From contig NZ_CP028897.1 of assembly GCF_003072645.1 (NCBI RefSeq), forward strand, positions 4,229,658 through 4,293,657: DNA of 64,000 nucleotides. Direction: 5' to 3'. Every line of letters starts with the position of its first letter. Position 1 is the stretch's first letter. The notes under the pieces were generated by a model, which worked only from the letters and a program-made list of their open reading frames with translations, was not told the origin of the DNA and made no database searches. The DNA is from Dongshaea marina. GTDB taxonomy: Bacteria; Pseudomonadota; Gammaproteobacteria; Enterobacterales; Aeromonadaceae. The translations under genes and the position numbers were made by a program. Shown here piece by piece: positions 32,884 through 42,935 of this stretch.

Positions 32884-32934
32884 GTTCCACTATGAAACAC
32901 TCACCCACAGATAAGCGTTCCCTTTTGGAACGCT
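32884..32934. promoter_or_regulatory. Two GTTCC-N5-G(A/G)AAC inverted repeats, likely DhaR operators
   Basis: Site A is GTTCC-ACTAT-GAAAC (32884-32898). Site B is GTTCC-CTTTT-GGAAC (32917-32931), which sits in a longer 8-bp palindrome (32914-32934). Their centres are 33 bases apart, about three helical turns, so both face the same side of the helix. They lie in the divergent dhaK/gldA region, a fitting place for the local activator DhaR. Binding is inferred. Confidence 0.5.
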
Positions 32935-33156
32935 CATTGTTTTAACCCCTTGAATTTGTGAGCCCAGGCAAAAATATGCGCTCAGAAATCACCCTGAATC
33001 GCACTAAATGTGAACAGCTTCATGATTATTACAGCTTGTTTTTGAAAAGAGTTTTCTTCGACAAACAGAGTGATTACTTTTTGCAGCACGGCTTTACTTC
33101 GGCTCCTGACATCGAGACAGGAACCTCTTCTTACCACCACAAAGAGAAGCGTTTTT

Positions 33157-34239
33157 ATGGATAAGATCATCATCTCTCCGAGCAAGTACGTTCAAGGTGA
33201 AAACACCCTCAACAGTATTGGTGAATATGTCAGCCCCCTGGGTAAAAAGGCTCTGGCGATTGCAGACGATTTCGTGACAGGTCTTGTTGGCGATCAGGTA
33301 GCTACCAGCTTTGCACTGGCCCAGGGGGAGCTGACCCTTGAAACCTTTAACGGGGAGTGTTGCCGTCAGGAGATCGATCGTCTGATTGAGCTGGCGAAAT
33401 CCATTGAGTCTGAAGTCATCATCGGCATCGGTGGCGGTAAGACCCTGGATACCGCCAAAGCTCTGGCTTTTTACCGCAATATTCCGGTTGTAGTGGTTCC
33501 AACCATAGCCTCAACCGATGCTCCAACCAGCGCCCTGGCGGTACTCTATACACCCGAAGGTGAGTTCAGTGAGTACCTGATGATCCCACGCAACCCCAAC
33601 ATGGTGATCATGGATACCTCAGTGATCGCCAAGGCTCCGGTACGCCTGCTGGTCTCCGGAATGGGGGATGCGCTCTCCACCTATTTTGAGGCGCGCTCCA
33701 ACGCTCGCTCCGGTAAGGCAACCATGGCTGGCGGCTCACCAACCCGCTCAGCACAGGCATTAGCCAAGCTCTGTTACGAAACCCTGATCGAAGATGGCGT
33801 GAAGGCTAAGATCTCAGCGGAAAACGGCCTGTCTTCACCTGCAGTCGAGAATATCATTGAGGCCAATACCTACTTAAGTGGCATTGGCTTTGAGAGTAGC
33901 GGCCTGGCTGCAGCACACGCCATCCATAACGGTCTGACCAAGCTGGAGGTGTGTCATCACCTCTATCATGGTGAGAAGGTTGCTTTTGGCACCCTGGTTC
34001 ACCTGGTGCTGGAAAATGCCCCGATGAGTGAAATCAATGAGGTTCTAAATTTCTGTAAGTCGGTTGGCCTGCCAACCAACCTCAATCAGATGGGAGTCAC
34101 TGAACTCAACCGTGACAAGCTGCTGGAGGTTGCAACCGCATCCTGCGCCGAGGGCGAAACCATCCACAACATGCCGTTTGAGGTGACTCCTGAGGCTGTT
34201 CTGTCCGCCATCCTGACGGCCCATGAGCTGGGTCAATAA
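33157..34239 (+). CDS. gldA: NAD-dependent glycerol dehydrogenase
   Basis: A 360-residue iron/zinc-type alcohol dehydrogenase closely similar to E. coli GldA. It starts MDKIIISPSKYVQGENTLNSIGEY; NAD motif GIGGGKTLDTAKAL; metal ligands are in GMGDALSTYFEARS, GLAAAHAIHNGL and YHGEKVAFGTL. It oxidises glycerol to dihydroxyacetone, the substrate of the divergent dhaKLM, so the locus is a complete route from glycerol to DHAP. ATG 33157 is the family start; the open frame reaches 29 codons further upstream. Confidence 0.96.
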   Translation: MDKIIISPSKYVQGENTLNSIGEYVSPLGKKALAIADDFVTGLVGDQVATSFALAQGELTLETFNGECCRQEIDRLIELAKSIESEVIIGIGGGKTLDTAKALAFYRNIPVVVVPTIASTDAPTSALAVLYTPEGEFSEYLMIPRNPNMVIMDTSVIAKAPVRLLVSGMGDALSTYFEARSNARSGKATMAGGSPTRSAQALAKLCYETLIEDGVKAKISAENGLSSPAVENIIEANTYLSGIGFESSGLAAAHAIHNGLTKLEVCHHLYHGEKVAFGTLVHLVLENAPMSEINEVLNFCKSVGLPTNLNQMGVTELNRDKLLEVATASCAEGETIHNMPFEVTPEAVLSAILTAHELGQ

Positions 34240-34265
34240 AACGCGTAGGTAACTCAGGCGTAAAA

Positions 34266-34296
34266 CAGGCCCTCTTTGCAGGGCCTGCTTTATTTT
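34266..34296 (+). terminator. Terminator of gldA
   Basis: An 8-bp stem (arm CAGGCCCT) with a 6-base loop is followed by CTTTATTTT. It lies 27 bases after the gldA stop. Confidence 0.85.
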
Positions 34297-34329
34297 GTCC
34301 AGTGGATGGTTGATTGCATACAGCACGTT

Positions 34330-34412
34330 TTGTGCCTTCGGCACAAGTGTCGGGGCGCCGACAGCGCCTTACTTTTGTATCGTCAAAAGTAAGGCGCTGT
34401 CCATGGCTCGGA
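34330..34412. repeat. Dispersed palindromic repeat, copy 2
   Basis: The repeat holds a TGTGCC/GGCACA hairpin, a GTCGG/CCGAC hairpin and then an 18-bp perfect stem (34360-34401, arm starting GACAGCGCC and ending TTACTTTTG) with loop TATCGT. The copy at 50190-50253 has the same order, with different stem bases that still pair. No gene is present. Confidence 0.75.
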
Positions 34413-34882
34413 GAGATAAAGCAATACCTGTGTTTTATTTAACTCATCACACCTCCGAAGGCTTGGACCCTTTTTTATCCCGTGCACTAATGGACTTTGT
34501 CGCTGCCAAGCGGCGGTAGTCAAAGGGGCAAACGCATTTCCCTTTTGCAATCCCCTGGCGCTCCAATCTCGCTGGATCTTCACAATAACTGGAAATTGCT
34601 CAGCGCTCGCTCACAGGGTTATACCCCCCCTTTGATTCGCTCCGAAAAAATCATGCCGCGATTAAAGCCGAATGCCAGGATGTCATGAGTGCATAGCCAC
34701 GCCATGGACGGCGTGTCTATGCTGAGCTTCTGGGAGCTAGTGATTTTGAAGGTTCAGCGAATTTGGGGCACCCTCGGGGTCGTTAGGGGGACTGGGTGAG
34801 CAGTCCCCCTAACCCGTAGTCCGCGACCGGACACCGATGCCGCAGGCACAAATCAGCAGACCGCAGGTCAAACAACAAATGC
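34413..34882. repeat. Gene-free repeat region before iolB
   Basis: No supportable gene. It contains an inverted copy of the GGCGC...CCGCCGC composite repeat (about 34500-34580), two variable-stem hairpins (34672-34686 and 34691-34722), and a direct copy of the composite repeat (about 34740-34880) with the block GGCACAAATCAGC and the mini-palindrome GACCGCAGGTC, also found near 57904. Confidence 0.6.
34691..34722. repeat. Variable-stem hairpin, loop ATGGAC
   Basis: Outer stem GCATAG/CTATGC, a single C.T mismatch, inner stem CACGCC/GGCGTG, loop ATGGAC. The hairpin at 57753-57784 has exactly this geometry, including the C.T mismatch, with different stem bases. A shorter one (ATG, C.T mismatch, CA, loop GGA) lies directly upstream at 34672-34686. 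Confidence 0.75.
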
Positions 34883-35704
34883 CTACACTGGTTTGGGATA
34901 GTTATCCCCGTTGATCCACTGGTGATCCTCCTCCCAGCTAAACAACCACTGGCGGACCGGGCCGGCCATCACGTTGAGATAATAGTTATCATAGCCTGCG
35001 ACCGTGGCAACCGGATGGTAACCCCGGGGCACCATCACCACATCCTTGTCATACACAGCCATGCACTCATCCAAAGAGAGATCGTCGGTATAAACTCTTT
35101 GCAGGGCAAAACCCTGGGGGGGATTGAACCTGTGGTAATAGGTTTCTTCCAGGTAGGTTTCATGAGGCGGATTATCCTCATCATGCTTGTGGCTCGGGTA
35201 TGAGCTGGTATTGCCCTCGTCGGTATAGACTTCGACCACCAGCAGGCTGTCGGCAGGCTCACTGTCGGGCAGGATGTTATGCACATAGCGCTGATTACAG
35301 CCCTTACCGCGCTGCTCGGCCTGAACATCATCGGGGGTGATGAGGCGGGTTGGGTGATTGCCCTTGCCGGGTGCCCGGCATATTGCCAGCTCCAGATCTG
35401 TCTGAGCTGTAATCCGGCAGCAATCATCCGGGGCAAGATAAAGAGCATATGGCTTGGTTCGCTCAAAGGGGCTCATCCGCTCACCGACTCGCTCAAAGTT
35501 ATGCTTGCAGGTCTTTAGAGAAGCCTTGCCGGCCACCAGCACCAGACAAAGCTCATTTTCGCCTGAAGCCTGCTCGAGACTCTCACCGGCCTTGAGTAGC
35601 CGTACTTCAAATCCAACATGACCCCAACCCGCTGCTTCAGGGGTGATACTCTGAATCGGGTCGCCAGCCTGGGGGCTCTGGCAACGAGAAAGTAGTTTAG
35701 ACAT
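34883..35704 (-). CDS. iolB: 5-deoxy-glucuronate isomerase
   Basis: A 273-residue IolB of myo-inositol catabolism, which converts 5-deoxy-glucuronate to 2-deoxy-5-keto-gluconate. The bicupin family features are visible: SHKHDEDNPPHETYLEETYYHRF (metal-binding His and Glu), VMVPRGYHPV and the ending WLFSWEEDHQWI. ATG 35704 is chosen as the family start. No other iol gene is present in the window, so it is orphaned here, and repeat elements flank its 3' side. A distant iol cluster would be needed for function. Confidence 0.93.
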   Translation of the reverse strand: MSKLLSRCQSPQAGDPIQSITPEAAGWGHVGFEVRLLKAGESLEQASGENELCLVLVAGKASLKTCKHNFERVGERMSPFERTKPYALYLAPDDCCRITAQTDLELAICRAPGKGNHPTRLITPDDVQAEQRGKGCNQRYVHNILPDSEPADSLLVVEVYTDEGNTSSYPSHKHDEDNPPHETYLEETYYHRFNPPQGFALQRVYTDDLSLDECMAVYDKDVVMVPRGYHPVATVAGYDNYYLNVMAGPVRQWLFSWEEDHQWINGDNYPKPV

Positions 35705-35881
35705 GAAGACTCCCTGTCGATATTGAGAACAAATATTCCATAATATATCCATGTGAAATTTTTATTTCAATTTATCGAAACCAAAGAGTTCATTAGATGT
35801 GATCCAGAGCTAACCCTTACGAAAAGGCAACTGCATCGCGAGCATCCTTTGCCCGCTAAACACCTACCTTATCAATGGGGA

Positions 35882-37102
35882 TTAAGCCAGCCACAACTGC
35901 AGATCCTCAATTACATAGTTACCGGAGAAATGAGGATTCTCATGGCCCAGGTGCTCCAGCTCAAAATATTCGCGCTGCTCTTTGGGCATCCCTTCATAGG
36001 CTCCCAATACCTGATACAGCCAGCATTCGGTATCCCATTCAAGACCCTGCTGCTGATAATACTCAAGGGCAGAGAGCCGCTCACCCGAATCAATCACCTC
36101 ACAGAAATAGCGTTCCACCGCCTGCTTGAGTGGGCTATCGGTCAGTTCAAACTCATCGGTGGCCTCCAGGGTAAGGAGGGTTGGCTCCTCCACCTGCTGC
36201 TGTAACAGGTGATGACGGTGGATGCTGCGGATCTCTCCTGCCAGATGCATCAGCTGATGCTCATGCTCCTGGCAGGTGACATCGACACTGGCTGCGGTCA
36301 GAATCGGCTTCGCCTGATTGAGCAGCATCGGCAGCTGTTTATGAGTTGCATGATTGAGCGGACTATATTTGGAGTGCTGAGCGTTATACAGCAACCAGCC
36401 CTTGAGAAGGCGAGTCCGGCCGCGGATCTCGCGGAACCTTCCTAACAGCTCCAGCAATCGCCCCTGAACCACCGAGAGCTCCTGACCACAATCGACCAGG
36501 GTGTGCTGCAGGCTCACCACCAGCAAGCGTCTTAGCTCACGCTCATCTCCGGCGAGCTCGCTGAGCTCATCAAAACGCAGCAGCTCCAGTCCATCGAGCA
36601 GCTCACTGACCTGGGATTGAGCCAGCTCATTTTCACGGATCTTGGCATTGATGGTCCCCACATAACCGAACTCATTGTTGATCCGCCCCCACAGCAGCCG
36701 GATGCTACGGTGCAAACCTTCGGTCAGTGCATAAACCTCTTCACTGAGATCATCCAGATAGGACTCACTGGCCGCAAAGTCACAGCTCTGGCGCGCCTCA
36801 CGATAGTGCTTGGTCAGGGTCCTGAGAGTTGCCAGGGTCGCGCCCACATTGGTGGTGATCTGACGGCTGCGCTCATCGCGAAGCCCCTCCTCAAGGATGC
36901 TGCGCAGCGCAGAAGCCAGGCGGATCTCCGCCTGCTCCTCGGGCCGATACAGCACCCGGGCATCCAGCAGCTTTTCGATCACCTTGGGATCTTCGGCGGT
37001 CTCATCCAGGGTGCCATTCTGGTAAGCCCGCATCAAGAGATCACCGTGGCGGGCCAACTGCCTTAAAAACTTAACCCCGGCCTGAGCAATGTTGTCACTC
37101 AT
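35882..37102 (-). CDS. mksF: Condensin kleisin-like subunit, MksF type
   Basis: A 406-residue, mainly helical protein without signal or membrane segment. It resembles MukF/MksF-type kleisin subunits: an N-terminal winged-helix-like stretch (FLRQLARHGDLLMRAYQNGTL), then a long helical middle (LTEGLHRSIRLLWGRINNEFGYVGTINAKI) and an acidic C terminus. Last gene of a three-gene set in which each start overlaps the previous stop by four bases (ATGA). Such genes are sometimes misnamed phosphoenolpyruvate carboxylase. Assignment rests on size, order and the SMC-like partner. Confidence 0.7.
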   Translation of the reverse strand: MSDNIAQAGVKFLRQLARHGDLLMRAYQNGTLDETAEDPKVIEKLLDARVLYRPEEQAEIRLASALRSILEEGLRDERSRQITTNVGATLATLRTLTKHYREARQSCDFAASESYLDDLSEEVYALTEGLHRSIRLLWGRINNEFGYVGTINAKIRENELAQSQVSELLDGLELLRFDELSELAGDERELRRLLVVSLQHTLVDCGQELSVVQGRLLELLGRFREIRGRTRLLKGWLLYNAQHSKYSPLNHATHKQLPMLLNQAKPILTAASVDVTCQEHEHQLMHLAGEIRSIHRHHLLQQQVEEPTLLTLEATDEFELTDSPLKQAVERYFCEVIDSGERLSALEYYQQQGLEWDTECWLYQVLGAYEGMPKEQREYFELEHLGHENPHFSGNYVIEDLQLWLA

Positions 37103-37734
37103 AGCAGGCTCCCCTGCTCCGTTGCGCTCTCGGCCTGCTCCTCCAGAGACAGTCCTTCGGTCTCGTCGATAAAACGGATCACCTCGTAGAGATAGTCGAG
37201 CTTACCGGTAGCGATATAGATCTGCTTCTCGCTATTGGGCCTGAGAAGATATCCCAGCTCACACAGCCGCTTAAACACCTGTTTGAGCTGGCCATCCACC
37301 TGGGCACTGGTGGAGCCAAACAGCCGGTAGCGACTGATCTTGGTGAGCTGCTCGCGAAATGCGGGGGTATCCTCAATTACGGTCTGAAGCTCATTAAGCC
37401 TCACCGGTGCCCCCTCACTCAGGGGAGCATCATTGACACTGGCCTCCTGGACCAGCACCAGCCACTCTACCAAGGGCATTAGCGAGCTGCAGATATCACG
37501 AAACTGCTGGCTAACCACCTTACGCTCGGCGTCATCCAGAGTCAGGTAGCCACAAAAATAGACCTCCCCATCTGCCGCGGAGCAGACGCAGCGATTAAGC
37601 TGGCTCAGATACTCGTCAATCCGCTCACGGTTTCCCGGGCTCTTAAGTAGTTGCCAGCTCTCCTCGTCGGAGGTTTTACAGATAAATACCCCACCCAGGA
37701 GTTTTTCGATCACTCGTCCGGTTGCTGAGATCAT
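37099..37734 (-). CDS. mksE: Condensin KITE-like subunit, MksE type
   Basis: A 211-residue acidic protein with tandem winged-helix character (FKRLCELGYLLRPNSEKQIYIATGKLDYLYEVIRFIDE), consistent with MukE/MksE/DUF4194-type KITE subunits that bridge SMC heads and kleisin. It overlaps both neighbours by four bases, so the three products are made in a fixed ratio. The family call is inferred from architecture and operon order; there is no diagnostic catalytic motif. Confidence 0.7.
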   Translation of the reverse strand: MISATGRVIEKLLGGVFICKTSDEESWQLLKSPGNRERIDEYLSQLNRCVCSAADGEVYFCGYLTLDDAERKVVSQQFRDICSSLMPLVEWLVLVQEASVNDAPLSEGAPVRLNELQTVIEDTPAFREQLTKISRYRLFGSTSAQVDGQLKQVFKRLCELGYLLRPNSEKQIYIATGKLDYLYEVIRFIDETEGLSLEEQAESATEQGSLL

Positions 37735-40700
37735 TGAGCCACCTCCATCTGCGCACGCGCCTTGAGCCGTTGCTCTATCGGGTTAATTTTGGGTTTTACC
37801 ACCTGCAGCTGACGGGTCTGCTTGTTGATGATATAACGGTTTGAGAAGAGATTCAGAACCTCGGAGTCCGGATTGGGGAAGGCCCCCAGTACATGGATAT
37901 TGTTGTTCTCACAGGCATCAAAGATCTTTTTCACATTGGCGTGGTGCAGGGTTCCCAGCTCATCGATGGGCCAGTGAATGGTTGCATCACCGCGGCCACG
38001 CAGCAAGCGGGTAAAGGCCAGCAGGAACTTACACAAAATGAGATATGCCATCCCGTGACTGCTCGATTCCATCAGCTGACGGTCGGTACGGATCACCAGA
38101 TCGCTGTTGCCCTCTTTAAGGCGCAGCTCGATCTCCAGCAATTTGCTGATCCCCCCTTGCAGGGCACTACGACCGATAATATCCAGGGCACGGCGCATGC
38201 TCTGGGCGTAATGCTCATCGGGAAGATCGCTAAAGCCCTGACGTTCCCAGCTGCGGAAAGCTTCCACAAAGAGCTCAAGCTGGGGCCAAAACTCCAGCTC
38301 ACTTATTCGCGAGCGAATGCGCACCGCGGAATCTGAGACTCCATCGAGAAACAGTTCCTCGTCCACCTCGCGGGTGATCCGCGAGCTCTGGGTACTGATC
38401 CGCCGGTCGATATCCGCCAGCACATCATAGTAGGATTTGAGATCGATGCCGAAGTTACGCCCCTGCTCCTGAAGCCCTTTGATCTTCTGTGGCATCAGTA
38501 CATTGATGATCTGATCAAGGTGCCCCACCAGATCGCGGTGAGAGACGATACGAAGTCCCTGTTCATTGATACTGGAGCTCTCTTCACGGGCCCGCTCCCA
38601 GGTCTCAGCCACCCCGGAGCCTGCCTGAGCCGCGATCACTGAATCAAAGTGATCCACATACTGCTTGATGTTATCCAGTTGCTGCTCTCTTGCCGACAGG
38701 AACTCCTGTCCCTCACGAAGCCGCTCATCGATGGAGCCAACAATTTCTGAGGCATCACTCTTAGGTAGCTTACACTCAATAAGCTTCTTCAGAAGCTTCT
38801 GGATCTTTTCTTTGTGTTCCGTCGCCTGTTTAAGACCAGCTTGCTGCTCTACTCGCTGCTGCTTGAGGCTCTGTTTTTGCCCCTTAAAGGTGTTACGGGC
38901 CGCAGTGAGCTTTTGCTCCAGCTCAGAGCTTTCCCGGCGCGCCTCGGTGAGCTGGCCCTGGAGTTTAGGCTTTTGCCCGACCCAGATATTCTGATACCAG
39001 TGCTCAAAATCCTGCACCTCAGAGCGTTTAAGCTCGGTATCATCAATTTTTTGTTTGAGCTCTCCCATCTTGCGTTTAACAGCAATGATCTGATCTTCAT
39101 CCACTCCCCGGGATTTAAGCTCGCGCTTATACCAGAGCTCACACTCTTTTTTCTCGGTCTGGGCTTTTTGCTTGCGCGATTTTAGCTCATCGCTAAGCTG
39201 GTCAATCTGGTATTGAATAGCACCGGTCACCTCCTGCCAGTGCGCATTCTTCTCCATGCGCGCCTCCAGGGACTGCTCGGCCAGCTCATCCAGCCACTGC
39301 TGATGACTCTCATTAAGGCTAGCCCCTCCTGCTGCAGCAGCTCCAGCTCCTGTTGCTTGAGGGCCTTACGGGAGGCCAGTGCTTCTTTGCACTGCTGCTG
39401 AGCCCGCTCTTTTTCATCCAGTAACCGGCGCAGCCCCTCGCGCTGCTGCTTGAGCTCGGCGCTGGCCAGAGTCACCTCACGCTCGGCGGCATCAACTTTT
39501 TGGTTCGCCTCCCCAAGCTCTTTTTCGGCTTCACTGTGAAGGTCTTTGATCTCTTGGAGCGCCTGCTCTGCCAAATTCAGCTGCGCCTGAAGCTGCTGCT
39601 CGGACTGGGCATACTCGGGAAGTTCGATCGCCCCCTGATCCAGCTGAAGGCCAAACATGGAGTCTGACTCCTCGGCGCTGAGCGCAGGTTTCAGATCGCA
39701 ACGCCCCAGCAGCTCAGGATGAATCAGACGCCCCACCGAGCTCTCCCAGCCGGGTTTTTCACGGCGCAGGAACTCAAGCAGCGATAGTTTGCCCGGATAG
39801 AGCAGCTGATTTACCCCATCCAACTTGCTCTGACGCTCACTCATCTGTTGCGCCAGCTGCCGCAACTTGTCATTGGCCTGCTCCCGGGCCTTACTGAGCT
39901 GATGCTGATTCCGGCTCTGGCGCTCCAGCTTATCCTGAGCCGAATCCTGGGCGATACCCGCCTCTTTGATCCGGGCATCAAAGGCACCGAGCGAGCTCTT
40001 CTCCTCTTCGCTGAAGGTGGCATTTTTAAGGTAGCTATCCAGGTGAACACGCTTTAACTCCAACTCGTGCACCTTCTGCTGATGCTGCTGCTTTCCTTCG
40101 GTCTTCAATGCCAGGAAGTGACTATCCAGGGCCTGCAGCTCTTCGCTCTTCTGGCTATTCTTCTGCTCAAGATCGCGATACAACTCCTGCTGCTGACCAT
40201 GGAAGCGCTCCTGAACTTTCTGCAACTGCTCGGCAATCTTGTGGCAACGCTGGTTATAGGTGGCCTCAATATCACTGTGCTTCTCGGTCAAAAGTTGGTG
40301 GCGCTGCTGAAGATCCTGATACTCATCCTGCCAGCCTGGCAATCGAGCAAGATTGCCACGGGTGGTCTCTATATCCTGGCGCTGGTAATACTCATGCTTG
40401 GCCTCGATCTGCTCAAGTTCATCTTCAAACTTGACGATATCCCCTTTGGCGGCCGAGAGATCCTGGTTCAGTTCATCCTGCTCTACGCTCCAGCGCTCCT
40501 CAAGCAACTTTTGCTCAATACTGACCCGCTCCAACTCCTGATCAAAAGATTCGATGGCCGAGGTGAGCTTCTGCTCATCAAGGCTGTAGCTGTTGTTGAG
40601 GTTGGCCAGGCGACGCTCACCAGCCAAAAGCTCCTGATAGGTCTGCTCCAGCTTCTGAAACTGGGGGCGGATCTCGGAGAAGCTGTTCATCAGCTGAGTC

Positions 40701-41410
40701 TCCTGCAGCCACTCCTCAACCTTGGCCGGGCTCAGCCTGGATTTCGGTGGCTCAACCCCATCCTCCTCAAGGATCGCGGCGATCATCGACTTGATGGTCT
40801 CCATCTTGCCCTCTTTGGAGTGCACCGCCTTGGCCAGCTTCTCGATGTGCCGCAGGGAGTGCTCCATGGAGCACAGGGAGAACTGCCGGGTATAACCTCT
40901 GAGTTCACTGCTGTTGCCCCCCGTACTGATGAGGGAACGATCGTTCTGGATGATCGCTCTATATTCACGGGTGTTGAGTAGCTTGGTATGGGAGATCCCC
41001 TCGCGCTTCATCGCCCTGCCAAGCTCAGCCATGCTATGGCAGCTGAATCTCTTATCCTTTTGCTCCAACACATAATCGCTGAGCTCGAACCCCTTGCCGA
41101 TGATCCGGTAGTTGACTCCCTTGCCATCTCCCGCCGAAGAGAGGACAGCCTGATTCATCAGCCCATCACCGCGCAGGTATTCATAAATGATGTAACTTGA
41201 CTCCCGGGGCAGGTACCAACGCTCAAAGCTGTCACGGGTCGCCGGAACCACCCTCGAGGGATACTCACCATAAAACACAGGAACAAGACGTTGCAGGGTG
41301 GTCTTTCCCGAGGCGTTGGTCCCACAGATATTGGTATGTCCCTCAAGGGAGAGCTCAACGACTCCGGGCAGATGCGTATCGATCAGAATAATTCGATTCA
41401 GGCTTGGCAT
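37731..41410 (-). CDS. mksB: SMC-like condensin ATPase, MksB / DUF3584 type (one frameshift as sequenced)
   Basis: After repair 1226 residues. The N-terminal ATPase head has Walker A GTNASGKTTLQRL (near residue 33). Long heptad-rich coiled coils follow (about 270-700 and 770-1000). The C-terminal head has a signature-like ESSSHGMAYLILCKF and a Walker-B-like DATIHWPIDELGTLH. This is the V-shaped SMC plan of MukB/MksB/JetC. The frame breaks at 39323-39326; adding one base to the CCCC run joins the halves (QEGASLNESHQQWLDEL). No JetD/MksG nuclease gene is adjacent, so this looks like a chromosome-organising three-subunit condensin rather than a complete Wadjet defence locus. Confidence 0.82.
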
Positions 41411-41647
41411 TATGATCCTCTGCTCGATCGCCTACAGATAGTGCGATCCCATTAATTATCCGGCCCCATCAGCAAGGGCAGTTACAAACCGGCTATTTTA
41501 CACCAAAGGGGGGGAGTTTCGGGCGACAAATTACGCGGATTCAGGCAGACAGGACAAATTCAGACCAGATAAGGAAGCACTGGGAAGTAACTCTCTGAAA
41601 GACAAAGTAAAGCTTTCAAATCAATTTGCTACACCACAGAATATGCT

Positions 41648-41923
41648 TCAGTACTGGCAAGCCTGGTGCTGCTTATTTTTAAGCTTTTTCAGGGCCGGCC
41701 GGATCCCGACATACCAGAGATAAAAGCTATCCACCAGGTTGAAGGGGTGAAACAACTGCTCCGGGTGCTGCCTTATATAGCGGGCGGTAAACATCATCCC
41801 GGGGATCCACAGGGCATAACCATTTTGATGGATGAGCATCAGATCATCATGCTCAAGGCTCCACTTATGGGTGTTGCGCTGCAAGCTCTCAACCAATCCC
41901 TTGACTCGTTTGCTTATCATCAT
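41648..41923 (-). CDS. Small hypothetical protein
   Basis: A 91-residue basic protein (MMISKRVKGLVESLQRNTHKW...ALKKLKNKQHQACQY) with a moderately hydrophobic, aromatic-rich middle (NGYALWIPGMMFTARYIRQHP). Not recognised. It is on the same strand as and 238 bases upstream of mksB, but the gap makes cotranscription uncertain. Codon use is plausible. No function is proposed. Confidence 0.55.
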   Translation of the reverse strand: MMISKRVKGLVESLQRNTHKWSLEHDDLMLIHQNGYALWIPGMMFTARYIRQHPEQLFHPFNLVDSFYLWYVGIRPALKKLKNKQHQACQY

Positions 41924-42137
41924 TTTCTCTCATACCAGCCAACTGCAATTGAATCGCTCATCCAGATTTATATCTGCTTCAGATAAACGATACTCACTTC
42001 ACAGCAAAATAAATGATCAACATATTCCGATTAGATCGCTGGAAAATCCACTCCAGTTGCTTACAGTTCAAGCATAATTGGTGTTTTTTTCCAGAATAGT
42101 TCACAATTGAAGCCAGTAGCAATGATAGGAGAATCTC

Positions 42138-42935
42138 ATGGCTGAACTAGTTGCTGGTGCCTTTCACTACCTTAGCCTGTTTCTCTATCCAACCGTATTG
42201 CTGTTTGTTGTCATTTTACTTGTCCTCTTGTGTAAAGGCCGAAAACTGGCCAATACCCTGCTAATTCTTGCCCTGGCCGGCTTCTATCTGACCGGCAATG
42301 GGGTAATCACAGATTACCTGGTAACCCCACTTGAAAAGGGCCTGAGCCAGGTCAACTCCGATATCATTCGCACCCACCAGTCGATGGTGATTCTTGGCGG
42401 TGGAATCGCGCAAAACCAGGAAGATAGCCAGAGCGGCCTGCTCGCAGACTCCCGGGTCGTCGAGGCTTATCGTATCTACCAGGATGCAGAGAAGCAGCAG
42501 GTCCAGTACAGCATCTTTATTTCAGGCGGCCACAACTCTCCATCGGGGATGAGCCAGGCGGGACTGTTTAAACGCCAGTTGATGACACTGGGTGTGCCTG
42601 AGTCACAGCTGGTGATAGAAAGAGCCAGCCAGAATAGCTACCAGAACGCCCAGTTTACCAAGCAGATGCTCGATAGCCATCACGCAAGCTCGCCGCTACT
42701 TATCACCAGTGCCCTGAGTATGAAGCAGGCTGCACAGGCCTTTAGCCACTTTGGTGTCGAGGTCACTCCGGCACCGGCCAATTTCCCAAAGGCTCAGCGA
42801 TCCTACTTTCCCTCGGTTTATAACCTTGAGCTCACCCGGTTTGCCATCCATGAGTACACGGGGCAGTGGAAGCTCAAGCTCTTTAAACTACTGGGGATCA
42901 ATAAACATCAGCTAGAACAACAAGTACAACTTTGA
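42138..42935 (+). CDS. DUF218 envelope protein, ElyC/SanA/YdcF-like
   Basis: A 265-residue protein with two N-terminal transmembrane helices (about residues 10-32 and 37-58) followed by a periplasmic DUF218 domain (SMVILGGGIAQ; ISGGHNSPSGMSQAG; RASQNSYQNAQFTKQML; LLITSALSMKQA). Layout and length match E. coli ElyC (259), which affects peptidoglycan/lipid-carrier metabolism. GGAGAATCTC precedes ATG 42138. It stands alone between mks and the SlyD-type gene. Confidence 0.88.
   Translation: MAELVAGAFHYLSLFLYPTVLLFVVILLVLLCKGRKLANTLLILALAGFYLTGNGVITDYLVTPLEKGLSQVNSDIIRTHQSMVILGGGIAQNQEDSQSGLLADSRVVEAYRIYQDAEKQQVQYSIFISGGHNSPSGMSQAGLFKRQLMTLGVPESQLVIERASQNSYQNAQFTKQMLDSHHASSPLLITSALSMKQAAQAFSHFGVEVTPAPANFPKAQRSYFPSVYNLELTRFAIHEYTGQWKLKLFKLLGINKHQLEQQVQL

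Noticed and set aside
32926-32942. Sigma-54-like TGGAAC-N5-TTGTT upstream of gldA
   Set aside because: The -12 GC is GT, and the motif lies inside the better explained palindrome. DhaR here lacks the GAFTGA loop required for sigma-54 activation.
35753-36205. 150-codon plus-strand frame over the mksF 3' end
   Set aside because: Mostly antisense to mksF and without a ribosome-binding site or family features.
40067-40981. 304-codon plus-strand Leu-rich frame inside mksB
   Set aside because: Leu/Ile-rich translation is the expected complement of a Glu/Gln/Lys-rich coiled coil; mksB is supported by its ATPase motifs and operon structure.
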